A DNA stretch of 64,000 nt, from the NCBI RefSeq assembly GCF_023284005.1, contig NZ_JAKIKS010000014.1, positions 1 through 64,000 of the forward strand, in the 5' to 3' direction. The DNA is from Shewanella surugensis (GTDB lineage Bacteria > Pseudomonadota > Gammaproteobacteria > Enterobacterales > Shewanellaceae). A program made the position numbers and the translations under genes. Below are positions 9,581 through 18,803 of this stretch, piece after piece; positions within the stretch are counted from its first letter, which is position 1; every line of letters starts with the position of its first letter. The notes beneath the pieces are model-generated. The model ran no database searches. It had not been told where the DNA came from and saw only the letters and a list, made by a program, of their open reading frames with translations.

Positions 9581-12469
9581 CTAGAAAACAACCGTTCCAC
9601 CGATATAGATATAGCGACCGAGGACATCATATAAGCCACCCCAAGTATTACCATTACTCTCGCCCGCGGGTCCATCGGTCATCACTTGCGGCGTTTTATC
9701 GAACACATTGTTCACACCTAATTGGAAATTCAAGTATTCTGTCGCCTGCCAGCTGCCCGATAAATCGATATAATTGACCGCATCATAATTCATAGGATCA
9801 TTATCCGCATTTTCACGCTCATCAGCTTCGCCAATATAACGCCAGCGCCCCGTCAAATTCACATCCCAAGGCGTCGCCCAAGTCGTGCTCATTACATGAC
9901 GCCATTTCGGTCTTACAGCCTCACAAGTACTGCGATCCCATTCACCCGCACATTCTATTTTAGTGCCACCAGTAATATTCTGAATAGTGTAAGAGTCTAA
10001 ATAGGTGCCCAATAAATTAAAGCGCACATCCCCCATACCCGTTTCATACAAGTAGTTAATATCCGTATCAACCCCTTTGGTGCTTAAATTACCCGTATTA
10101 ATATAAGTTGAAGTCACATAACCACTGGTTGAAGTACTCCCTACCCATAAATCACCCGTGGTCGTATTACGATGAATGTAAGAACACATCTCAGCATTTG
10201 ATTCAACAGCACATAACTCCACGATATCGGCAGGAGCCACTTCATCAATTGCATCATCAATGCTGATATCGAAATAATCGAAAGAGATAGAGAAGTTTTC
10301 TAAAAATTCAGGCGTTAAGATGAGTCCAATCGCTACCGTATTTGAGCTTTCAGGATCCAATGCCGTATTACCACCCGCATATTGGTTATATTGCCCCGCT
10401 GGACTTTCAGGAACACTACCGTATTGAGCCGATGTCACCCCTGTTGAGGCACATTGTGCTTCTGAATATTGTGGTGATGACGTTGAGCAAGGATCACTCG
10501 TCCAATTGAATAACACTAACCCATTTGCCGAATAGAGCTCATCTAAGTTAGGCGATCGCACGGCATGTTGCAAACTGGCACGAACCCGAACTTGATCATT
10601 CAATTTCCAGTTGAGACCTAATTTATAGGTATTAGTTTGATTATCGGTTGAATAATCAGAAAAACGATAAGCCCCTTCAAAAACCAGCTCTTCGGCTAAA
10701 AATTTATCTTCTAAAATCGGTAAGTTTGCTTCCACGTAATAATCCATCACATGATAGCTACCGGATAATGCCGTTGACGGCCCACCCTGACCGGCTCCAT
10801 CACCACTTTGATAATTAGCGTCTGGTGAATAATCCACACTTTCACTGCGATACTCTAAACCCCCGACAATCGCTAGACCAGTCGATGCAGTCGGTAACGT
10901 CCAACCCGCATCGGTCATATCACCATAAACATAGCTACTGAGTTGAATGGTTTCATTATCACCGCGAGAATATAATGGCAATACTAAATAATCAATCGCC
11001 GCTTGAGTCACGCCACCTTCGGTGAATATATCCCATGGTACACAATCCGTATCATAACCATCCACAGCCGATTGACACGTATCGACGCCATCCACCGACA
11101 CCACATCGAGCGCTCTGGCTATACGGGTATTAGACATATCGTTGTAATAAGTTTCGACATAACTCACCGTGCCATAGTTTGCAAAGGCATCATATGACCA
11201 CTCATCATTAATATTGCCGCGAACCCCTAACACTCCACGATAAGTGGTATGCCTAATATCATCTTGTCTGGGTCCTCCTTCCACATTACGTCGACCAATA
11301 TACATATCTGCAGTAGTCGCCGTACCAGGGTCGGTACAAAAAAGACTCTGCTGAGCAGTCGTCATCATAGAGTTATCGCAATTAATGGTACTGGTGGCAA
11401 AAAAATCACCCGATGGGGCAATCTGAGCAACCGTTCTGTCATCCATCATGCTCACTTCGGCATACACTTCGGCATGCTCATTAATTTCATAAAAACCGGT
11501 CGCGCCCAATAATTTATTTTCGTCGGGTCGTTGATAATAATTCAGCGGACCATAATTATATAAACTTAAGCCTTCAACAAATTCATTACCTGAAACCGTA
11601 TAATACGTCTCAAAATCACTGGTAAAAGTACCTGAAGGGCTCGTTGCAGAGCCAGCACATTCTTTCGCACTGTAAGTACCACCAAGAGCACAACCACTGT
11701 AATCACGGTTACCATTCAAGACTGCATCCACTTTACGATAAAGTGCATACATGGTCACATTACCATTACCATCAGCGGAATTTGCGCCCAAACGCATAGA
11801 GAAGTTATCGGTGTCACCATCGGTCACATTACCTGTCTCGACCTCATAACCTGCACTAGTGATCAGGTTTTGCATATAATTATCGTTATTATCATGCTGA
11901 TAGAAGCTATATTGATAATCAAACTCGAAACCTTCAAAGTCTCTCTTTAAAATAAAGTTAACCACCCCCGCGACCGCATCGGCACCATATGTTGCCGATG
12001 AACCACCCGTTAAAATTTCGACTCTTTCAATCATATTAGTGGGAATATTGTTTAAATCAGCAGCAGAGCTGCCACCAACTGAGCCAGCAGGTAGACGGCG
12101 ACCATTAACTAAAACTAAAGTTCTATTGTCCCCTAATCCGCGTAAATCAACTGTCGCTGTACCATCTGAACCATTAGCAACGGTGGAGTTTTGAGCAGCG
12201 ACAATTTGGGGCATCTCATTTAAATAATCTTCAATACGAGTAATACCCGTGGCTTTTATCTCAGCAGCACTAATCGCTAAAATAGGACTGGTTGTCACGT
12301 TATTGGCTCGCATGATCCGCGTACCCGTTACCGATATACGCTCTACCGGATCCACATCATGCTCTTCTTCTGTTACTGCGGATGCGAAAGGCATAGCCAA
12401 TGCGCTGGCGGCGGCTCCGCCCATTAAAGCGAGTCTCACAACTTGTGTTATTGTTTTTTTATGAAACAT
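9581..12469 (-). CDS. TonB-dependent outer-membrane receptor
   Basis: A protein of about 962 residues with a signal peptide (VVRLALMGGAAASALAMPFASA), a TonB-box-like start of the mature part (VERISVTGTRI), a plug domain (about residues 50-180, with VDLRGLGDNRTLVLVNGRR and GGSSATYGADAVAGVVNFI) and a long beta-barrel ending in aromatic Phe, as outer-membrane proteins do. It imports a substrate across the outer membrane using TonB energy. The plug style is that of the large receptors used by Shewanella and relatives for carbohydrates or peptides; the substrate is not deducible. GGAG is 7 bases before ATG 12469; ATG 12472 and TTG 12475 are alternatives. Confidence 0.92.
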   Translation of the reverse strand: MFHKKTITQVVRLALMGGAAASALAMPFASAVTEEEHDVDPVERISVTGTRIMRANNVTTSPILAISAAEIKATGITRIEDYLNEMPQIVAAQNSTVANGSDGTATVDLRGLGDNRTLVLVNGRRLPAGSVGGSSAADLNNIPTNMIERVEILTGGSSATYGADAVAGVVNFILKRDFEGFEFDYQYSFYQHDNNDNYMQNLITSAGYEVETGNVTDGDTDNFSMRLGANSADGNGNVTMYALYRKVDAVLNGNRDYSGCALGGTYSAKECAGSATSPSGTFTSDFETYYTVSGNEFVEGLSLYNYGPLNYYQRPDENKLLGATGFYEINEHAEVYAEVSMMDDRTVAQIAPSGDFFATSTINCDNSMMTTAQQSLFCTDPGTATTADMYIGRRNVEGGPRQDDIRHTTYRGVLGVRGNINDEWSYDAFANYGTVSYVETYYNDMSNTRIARALDVVSVDGVDTCQSAVDGYDTDCVPWDIFTEGGVTQAAIDYLVLPLYSRGDNETIQLSSYVYGDMTDAGWTLPTASTGLAIVGGLEYRSESVDYSPDANYQSGDGAGQGGPSTALSGSYHVMDYYVEANLPILEDKFLAEELVFEGAYRFSDYSTDNQTNTYKLGLNWKLNDQVRVRASLQHAVRSPNLDELYSANGLVLFNWTSDPCSTSSPQYSEAQCASTGVTSAQYGSVPESPAGQYNQYAGGNTALDPESSNTVAIGLILTPEFLENFSISFDYFDISIDDAIDEVAPADIVELCAVESNAEMCSYIHRNTTTGDLWVGSTSTSGYVTSTYINTGNLSTKGVDTDINYLYETGMGDVRFNLLGTYLDSYTIQNITGGTKIECAGEWDRSTCEAVRPKWRHVMSTTWATPWDVNLTGRWRYIGEADERENADNDPMNYDAVNYIDLSGSWQATEYLNFQLGVNNVFDKTPQVMTDGPAGESNGNTWGGLYDVLGRYIYIGGTVVF

Positions 12470-13484
12470 CATCAATCTCCATGATTTTATATGTTATTTT
12501 CCATAATCATCTACTGCAATTATTCTTAAATAACATTGAGTAATGAGTGTTACTAAAAATAATTAGATAATAAATAAAGGCTTTTTATTAGTGAACGTTA
12601 AAATTGAATTCCAAACACAAAACAAACATATAATTAACATTTGCCAAATGACTTTGTCAATAATTTAAAAGGGGAAATAATAAAATTAATTTTAAATATC
12701 AACGTTAAAATGGTAGGAAACTGAATAAAATAGCAATTATATAAACATGACCATTAACCGTCACATTAACACCTTGTGATTATTTACTTTAAAATAATCA
12801 CATTAAAGTATTAGTAATAAATAGTGATTTCATTTATGGCCCGTTAAATAAATATCATATGGTCACGCTGAACAACTCTATTACATTAAGAACGCCCTCC
12901 TTTATATTCAATTTTAAAAATAAATCATGACTCAATAGATATTTATAATTACATCTTGGATTTTTTAGTGAATTAAATGTGTTTCAAGAGAATATTCAAA
13001 CAATAACATATAGTCATAACGACACTGATAATACATAGGCTTGCTCTTCAAAAAATAAAAAGTCACACTCAATATTCATGGATATCGCTATTATAATTTT
13101 ATTCACACAAATAACTCGCCTACCATCAAAAACATCTCATAATATCGTTTATATAACTGGCTAGTTCTCAGTAATAAGCTGCACCATTTTATCCATTTCA
13201 CTCACTCATTATAACTAACTATTTTGGGTAATCTCTTATACTCGGCACATTATGCCATTGTCTTTTTAACATTAATCTATAAGCCTTAGATATGGCTCTT
13301 TACGTTAGTCTCAACTCAGTATTCACATTAACATCACCTTATCAATAATAGAAACTCATATTAAAAACAGCATAAATCGTCACTTTGATCATTCGTCATG
13401 GCTTAAGTTTGATTGCTTAATTATTCAACAACACATTGACAATATTTAAGTTTCATATGACTAATATTAGCAAATCTCAGCCAT
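12470..13484. other. 1-kb AT-rich non-coding region between the two TonB receptors
   Basis: No open frame of convincing length or codon pattern is present on either strand. The part next to 12469 must contain the promoter and leader of the first receptor. The only clear structure is the 11-bp-arm palindrome at 12775-12802. The remainder shows no IS remnant or tRNA that I can identify. Confidence 0.5.
12775..12802. promoter_or_regulatory. Perfect 11-bp inverted repeat, possible operator
   Basis: TGTGATTATTT (12775-12785) and AAATAATCACA (12792-12802) are exact complements around a 6-base centre. It lies about 305 bp upstream of the first receptor's start. The outer TGTGA/TCACA resembles CRP half-sites but the spacing (18 bases) is far too wide for CRP (6). 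It may be an operator for another dimeric regulator or simply an RNA hairpin. Confidence 0.4.
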
Positions 13485-13511
13485 AAAAAAAACGCCGCAC
13501 TAGGCGACGTT
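13485..13511 (-). terminator. Rho-independent terminator of the second TonB receptor
   Basis: On the minus strand AACGTCGC pairs with GCGGCGTT (one A-C mismatch) and is followed by a run of eight T. It is 37 bp after the stop codon of the receptor. Confidence 0.8.
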
Positions 13512-13547
13512 TTAAGTAACTATTAAGCTATTAAGATGACGGCAAGA

Positions 13548-16370
13548 TTAGAATCTTACTGTCCCTCTTAGGTAATAGTAACGACCAAGCACGTCATAAA
13601 TTCCAGGTGAAGTATTAGCCGAGTTGTAACCTGTATAATATTCAGGCTCTTGGTCAAATAAATTGTTTACACCGGCACCAAACGAAACGGTTTCGTTAAG
13701 GATGTAAGTACCTGACAGATTATGATAGAAAACTGCATCGGTTTCTGCGCCATAACACCCTGTATCACAAGCACCCGACATTGATTCCATACCATCGATG
13801 TAACGGATCTGGTACGTTGCACTCCAATCATCACCCGCCGTTCTCAAGTCTAAATTAGACTTGTATTTTGCATAACCACCGATATCGCTTGAACTGGTAA
13901 TTTTACCCGCATAATCGGTCACAGTACCGTTTTGATCGGTTGTTTCATATGAAGTAATAATCGTCGTATCTGAATTGATTCTCCAATCAAGACCCAACCC
14001 TTCAAAGGTGTAAGCCATGTTGATATCAAAACCTGTGGTACTTTCTCCACCCACATTTCTTAAACGATTATCAAAAATAATACGGGTATCAGTACCAACC
14101 CGCACTCCAGCATCTTGACAAACAACATCATTTGTATTTTGCAATTGACCACTATCACTCACACATAAATTAGCAATATAATCAGCATCAAGTTCAGTGA
14201 TCGCATTAGTGATATCAATATCAAAGTAATCAACTGTTGCCGAGAAATTCTCTAAGAAACTCGGTTGTAATACCACCCCTAAAGTGGTGATATTCGCTTC
14301 TTCTGGCTTGAGATCCGCACTGCCACCAACCGTTACTTGTGCTTGGCTAAATGAAGATGCAGCGTGAGATATAAAGCTGTAAGAATTACCTGCACCGCCA
14401 TATAATTCATCGACAGAAGGCGCTCTAAACGCAGTAGAGCGTACACCGCGTAACATGATGCTATCGTTCACCTTCCAGGTTAACCCTAGTTTCCAAGTGT
14501 TATCGTCACCGAAAGTGTTGTAATCAAAGTAACGAATAGCCGCACTTAAGTCCACTTGTTCCGCAAGAGGCAAGTCACTCAACAATGGCACCGCCAGTTC
14601 AACATATGCCGCTTTGACGGTATAAGAACCTGACGTGGCTTCTTCACGATCATCACTGCCTAGCCCTTGTGCTGTAATAGGATCCGGTGTTTTACCCGCA
14701 GATTCTTTACGATGGCTCACACCCGTAGCGAAAGCGAGTTCTCCAGCTGGCAACTCCATGATATCACCTGACAAGTTTGCCGAGTAAATATCCATTTCAG
14801 TGTAGGTTTTCTCTACTGCAGTATAGTTATATTCAGCTAAATTAGCCCCAGACCATGAGGTTTGCTTCACAGGATCAAAAGAACCGGAAATGATATCATT
14901 TGTAATCGCAGTCATATTGTGCAAGTTTTCAGTGGTTGAGGTTGCATCATTACGCCCTTTATTCAATGCAAAATCCCAAGTCCAACCATTATCGAACTCA
15001 CCTTCGAGACCGGCAACAATTCTAATAGTATCAACTGATTGTGAAAAGTTACGAGTACCAGACTCTAATAAACGACGACTATAATCGACCATCTCACCCG
15101 TTTGTACTAAGTCTCCGAAATCTGCGCTCATCCAACCCGCTTGATGATATGAATTAGTACCATCTATATCGATATCGATCCCATTGCCACCAATAGGATT
15201 ATAGGCAAATTCAACACCTACTGGCTCTGGCGCCATTTGTTGGTTAGTCCAGCGCTTACTGTACATCGCTTCGGCAAAGAAAGTTACCGAGTCAAATAAC
15301 TCGTAAGTACCAGATGTAGTTAAGTTAATTCTTTCAAGTGGAGTGTAAAGGTAACTATATTCATTATAGTTAAATCTATCATTACCTTCTCCACTATCAA
15401 TGTAATTATGATAAGTACCACCACGACCACTTAAATTAGCAGGAGTTGCACTATCATCATTATACGCATATTGCAGATTACCATCAGTATCATCATAATA
15501 ATAACCGTAAAAGCCTGCATCACCAGCTTGATAAGTCGGTTTACCAAATTTATCTACACCACTTTTATTAATCTGGAAGTTTTTGTCACCACGAATATGA
15601 CCACCTAAAGAAGTCGCACTTCCTCCACAATAGAGGCTAGTTCCACCATCAGCCTCTCCATAGGGGCAAGAAGAGAAGCCACGATCCGCTTGGCCGGTTT
15701 CACCTCGTTTAGTGTATTGGATGTTCATCACAAGGTTACCCTTGTCGAAACTGTTACCGATAGTGGCATCGATAATGGTTTCATCACCGTCACCATGTTC
15801 TGTCATGCCTGTTTGGGCATTAAACTGAAAACCTTCAAAATCACGTTTTAGAATAATATTCACTACGCCTGCAATGGCATCTGAGCCGTAAGTCGCTGAA
15901 GCGCCATCTTTCAATACTTCAATACGTTCTACCATAGACACGGGAATGGTATTCAAATCAACAGTCGATGTCGCACCGGTCCCCGATGGGATCATACGAC
16001 GACCATTGACCAGTACTAGGGTGCGCTCTTCGCCTAGACCACGTAAATTAACCGTCGCATTACCACGGCCGCCATTATTGGTTGTCGCACTTGTCATGCC
16101 GCCACCCGATGCCGTTAACTGCTGCAATACACCATCAATAGAAGCACTACCCAATGCTTGAATTGCAGATGCATCAATCACAGTCACAGGACTGGCAGTT
16201 TCCATGTCTGAGCGTTTAATACGTGAGCCGGTTACTGAAATACGCTCAACTTTAGCGGCTTTTTCTTCCGCTTCTGCTGCAAAAACAGCTGGAACGCTCA
16301 ATACACTCGCTGCAACACCACTGATCAGTGCTATGTGCACCGAACGAGCTAGATAATTATTCTTATACAT
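13548..16370 (-). CDS. TonB-dependent outer-membrane receptor
   Basis: This 940-residue protein is the same architectural type as the receptor at 9581-12469. It has a signal peptide ending SVPAVFA, a TonB-box region VERISVTGSRIKR, a plug (with VNLRGLGEERTLVLVNGRR and KDGASATYGSDAIAGVVN) and a barrel ending GTVRF. It has its own leader and terminator, so the two receptors are transcribed separately. AGGGAG precedes the ATG. The pair may have arisen by an old duplication, since the plug segments are very alike while the loops differ. Substrate unknown; carbohydrate or peptide uptake is typical for this style. Confidence 0.92.
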   Translation of the reverse strand: MYKNNYLARSVHIALISGVAASVLSVPAVFAAEAEEKAAKVERISVTGSRIKRSDMETASPVTVIDASAIQALGSASIDGVLQQLTASGGGMTSATTNNGGRGNATVNLRGLGEERTLVLVNGRRMIPSGTGATSTVDLNTIPVSMVERIEVLKDGASATYGSDAIAGVVNIILKRDFEGFQFNAQTGMTEHGDGDETIIDATIGNSFDKGNLVMNIQYTKRGETGQADRGFSSCPYGEADGGTSLYCGGSATSLGGHIRGDKNFQINKSGVDKFGKPTYQAGDAGFYGYYYDDTDGNLQYAYNDDSATPANLSGRGGTYHNYIDSGEGNDRFNYNEYSYLYTPLERINLTTSGTYELFDSVTFFAEAMYSKRWTNQQMAPEPVGVEFAYNPIGGNGIDIDIDGTNSYHQAGWMSADFGDLVQTGEMVDYSRRLLESGTRNFSQSVDTIRIVAGLEGEFDNGWTWDFALNKGRNDATSTTENLHNMTAITNDIISGSFDPVKQTSWSGANLAEYNYTAVEKTYTEMDIYSANLSGDIMELPAGELAFATGVSHRKESAGKTPDPITAQGLGSDDREEATSGSYTVKAAYVELAVPLLSDLPLAEQVDLSAAIRYFDYNTFGDDNTWKLGLTWKVNDSIMLRGVRSTAFRAPSVDELYGGAGNSYSFISHAASSFSQAQVTVGGSADLKPEEANITTLGVVLQPSFLENFSATVDYFDIDITNAITELDADYIANLCVSDSGQLQNTNDVVCQDAGVRVGTDTRIIFDNRLRNVGGESTTGFDINMAYTFEGLGLDWRINSDTTIITSYETTDQNGTVTDYAGKITSSSDIGGYAKYKSNLDLRTAGDDWSATYQIRYIDGMESMSGACDTGCYGAETDAVFYHNLSGTYILNETVSFGAGVNNLFDQEPEYYTGYNSANTSPGIYDVLGRYYYLRGTVRF

Positions 16371-16888
16371 ATAGTCAATCTCCCTAGACTTTTTTTATTT
16401 TTTTAACGACTCAGACTTTTTAAAGTAACTTCTCGGGCTACATTCGATACACCTGATACATCGGGTACAGATAAAAACACAAAAAAAACATTTAATCAAC
16501 AAAAAAACCTTTTGAAATTACAATGATTGCGTCGTATTGAGACTTATGTGAATAAACAATATCTAAGTGACACTTTTAAAAATCACACTTTAGTTACGTT
16601 CATTACCGACTCAATATTCGAATCAACTAAATGAGTAAGACACCGTTACGCTCCGCAGCAATAACATCACAACGAATTGATTTATAGTTAAAAATATTTA
16701 AATACAGTTTATCCTTCCCCCACATATTAAACATGCAGCATTTCAATCAATAAACATGATAAGTACCTAGCAAAAATAACTAAAATTCAAAAAATGAATA
16801 GTAGTAAGGTCTATGTCGTTGGGAACAATGCCGTGAGAAGATGTAACTGGAAGATTAGACTGAAGGAGTGAACGAGAAGGTTAAGCCA
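16371..16888. other. Upstream region of the second TonB receptor
   Basis: About 500 bp without a convincing gene. It is AT-rich and should hold the receptor promoter. An imperfect symmetric stretch AAGTGACACTT...AATCACACTT near 16565 is the only pattern noted. No transposon ends were recognised here. Confidence 0.4.
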
Positions 16889-17101
16889 ATGAACATACTG
16901 AGACTTGTTATACTCATCCTGCTAAGTAAGTACTCAATTCAGAGCCACCCAAAATTTTTAATTCGAAGCGCCTTGATGATGACATTAAGTCAATGCAACA
17001 CCTATAATGGAATGGCTGAGAGGCTCATAGAGTGCGGATTTCAAAACACGTTAGCGGCATTAGATGTTTTCGATATAACATCCCATCGATGGGGAAACTA
17101 G
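16889..17101 (+). pseudogene. Short ORF running into a MITE-like fragment
   Basis: ATG 16889 has AGAAGG eight bases upstream. It would encode 70 residues: a hydrophobic, signal-like start (MNILRLVILILLSKYSIQS) then a stretch with no recognised domain. The last eight codons fall in sequence shared with the MITEs, so the frame is probably cut short by that DNA. Together with the open frame after it, this looks like the wreck of a small exported protein, but it could be chance. Confidence 0.25.
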
Positions 17102-17142
17102 AGCGACGTTTGAACCCAAGCCGAGAATAACGACACAACAAT
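17088..17142 (+). mobile_element. Internal fragment of the MITE family
   Basis: This 55-bp block contains GCGACGTTTGAACCCAAGCC and flanking GATGGGGAA and CGAGAATAACGACACAACA, matching the interior of the elements at about 6890-6945 and 42760-42815. Neither terminal repeat is present, so it is a remnant of a copy or of the parent element. Confidence 0.55.
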
Positions 17143-17308
17143 CTTGAAAACACCGAATCATGATCACTGGCTTCAAATGATACACTCGTCAAGCCTATAC
17201 GAAGATGCCGGACACATAAGCATCTTGAAAGGGGACCTCCCTGAATTGGACATTAACGATGACACCGTGAAGGCAATAATTGAACCGATAGTAAAAAGCA
17301 CCCTATAA
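17114..17308 (+). pseudogene. Degenerate C-terminal coding remnant
   Basis: An open stretch of 64 codons without a good start begins after an in-frame TGA in the MITE-like fragment. From about 17143 it reads like real protein (TPNHDHWLQMIHSSS, then EDAGHISILKGDLPELD) and ends at TAA 17306-17308, inside the porin's terminator. The AGHISIL segment is reminiscent of the C-terminal His region of alpha/beta-hydrolases, but that is too short to assign. I treat it as the tail of a destroyed gene. Confidence 0.3.
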
Positions 17309-17315
17309 AGGGTGC
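17293..17315 (-). terminator. Rho-independent terminator of the porin gene
   Basis: On the minus strand GCACCCT and AGGGTGC pair around a short loop and TTTTT follows. It starts 31 bp after the porin stop codon. Confidence 0.85.
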
Positions 17316-17345
17316 CAATAACAATCACGTTGATAAAGTCTATGA

Positions 17346-18557
17346 CTATAGGTAATAACGTACGCCAATCGCGACGGCATCACTCTCATCATTATTCATT
17401 AAAGTTTGAGTCGATGCAGTGCTGCTCGAAGAATCGCTTAAATCTTTACGTGCTTCAATATAAACCACGGTTTTAGGTGTCCAAACATAATGTAACCCAA
17501 CCACTAAGAATTCACGTTTAAACGTATCGCCGCTATAGTCATCGCCATAGCTACTATCAGCTTTCAATACATTATAGGCCACTAACGGACGCAATCCATT
17601 TTCAAACTTATACGAAAACAATGATTCTAAACCAACCGCTTCGGGTATTAAACGACCTGCTGGATCGGTATCATGATATCTTTGCTGGTTAATGTTTGCA
17701 GCAGCATAAAAACCTTCGCCATTCCAGTTGCCATAAGTGGCACCCGCACCATAAATAGAATCGGTATAGTTATTTTTAGTCCAATCCGTGGTGACTGACG
17801 TTGAACCCGTCCAAGCATCAAACTCACCTTGGTTACCACCTGCTGTCAAGACGATGTTATCCGTTAACTGATAAGTCATCGAAATACCGTAAGTATTATA
17901 ATAATCCAATTGTTGCACGCTCTGAGAGGTCACAAATAAACTACTATTATCCGTTGTCCCAGTATTCGTTTCATAACTATTTTGTTTCAGTTGTGCTTGC
18001 ACCGCAAAACTAAAATCTCCGAAGGCATTTCGATATTGCACCGCTTTATCGGCGCGCCCCGTTCCATTCACCGAACCATCAGCGGCGTTATAAGAATAAG
18101 TCCCTGAAGTATTCCCATCCCAGCCTAAAAGGTTTGTGTTATACACCACATCATACCAAACACCCCATTGCTTACCGATCGCGACAGAACCATAAGTATC
18201 ATTACTCAATCCAACATAACCGAGGCGATTAGTTAAAAATTCACTACTGCTCGAAGTCAAACCGCTAGAGTCAGTGGAAGAGTCTTTATAAGAAACACTC
18301 GTGTTACCAACCATGTTAACGGCCCATTCGAGCTTTGAGAAGGCTTTCCAATCATGGGTTAATTGGCGAGTAAAATTAAAATTAATACGAGTAGAGCCAT
18401 TAGAGACATCCGTTTCACCTTGAGTGGTGATCACCTTCGCATCTATCCAACCACCAATACCAACTGCATTTTCATTATCTTTATAAATTTCAATTGCTGA
18501 TGCTGATGGAACAAAAATAACTGCTGCTAATGCCGATGCAACTAGAGTCTTTTTCAT
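17346..18557 (-). CDS. Outer-membrane porin (Gram-negative OmpC/PhoE type)
   Basis: The 403-residue protein has a clear signal peptide (KKTLVASALAAVIFVPSASA), then alternating amphipathic strands with features of general porins: GGWIDAKV near the start, RLGYVGLSNDTYGSVAIGKQWG (the classical strand before the constriction loop) and a terminal strand AIGVRYYL. It would form a trimeric diffusion channel in the outer membrane. AGGGA is placed well before the ATG. It is monocistronic with its own terminator and lies between the TonB receptors and polB. Confidence 0.88.
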   Translation of the reverse strand: MKKTLVASALAAVIFVPSASAIEIYKDNENAVGIGGWIDAKVITTQGETDVSNGSTRINFNFTRQLTHDWKAFSKLEWAVNMVGNTSVSYKDSSTDSSGLTSSSSEFLTNRLGYVGLSNDTYGSVAIGKQWGVWYDVVYNTNLLGWDGNTSGTYSYNAADGSVNGTGRADKAVQYRNAFGDFSFAVQAQLKQNSYETNTGTTDNSSLFVTSQSVQQLDYYNTYGISMTYQLTDNIVLTAGGNQGEFDAWTGSTSVTTDWTKNNYTDSIYGAGATYGNWNGEGFYAAANINQQRYHDTDPAGRLIPEAVGLESLFSYKFENGLRPLVAYNVLKADSSYGDDYSGDTFKREFLVVGLHYVWTPKTVVYIEARKDLSDSSSSTASTQTLMNNDESDAVAIGVRYYL

Positions 18558-18803
18558 ACGATCCCTAACCTTATTTGTTTTTAGTATAATTAAATTTGTT
18601 AAAACTTAACTTATTTTAATCATTCCGTTGTTTTTTCACTTCCTTTGTTGCTCACGATGTTAGCAACAAATTAGTATCTACTTAAAGACGAATATCACAA
18701 AAAACAGAGATTTCGGCACCAAGTTAACCAAAGGAACCATACGCCATCATGTGATAAAACCAAAACAGAACAGCAAAACATCTACATCACAACAATACAA
18801 ACT

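Noticed and set aside
11003-12464. Plus-strand open frames inside the first TonB receptor
   Set aside because: They are antisense shadows with no ribosome sites or family resemblance.
12775-12802. CRP site
   Set aside because: The TGTGA and TCACA ends are 18 bases apart, whereas CRP requires 6.
16801-17345. Group II intron or retron
   Set aside because: The GTGAAC...AAGG pattern looked intron-like for a moment, but no reverse transcriptase motif or domain V hairpin is present.
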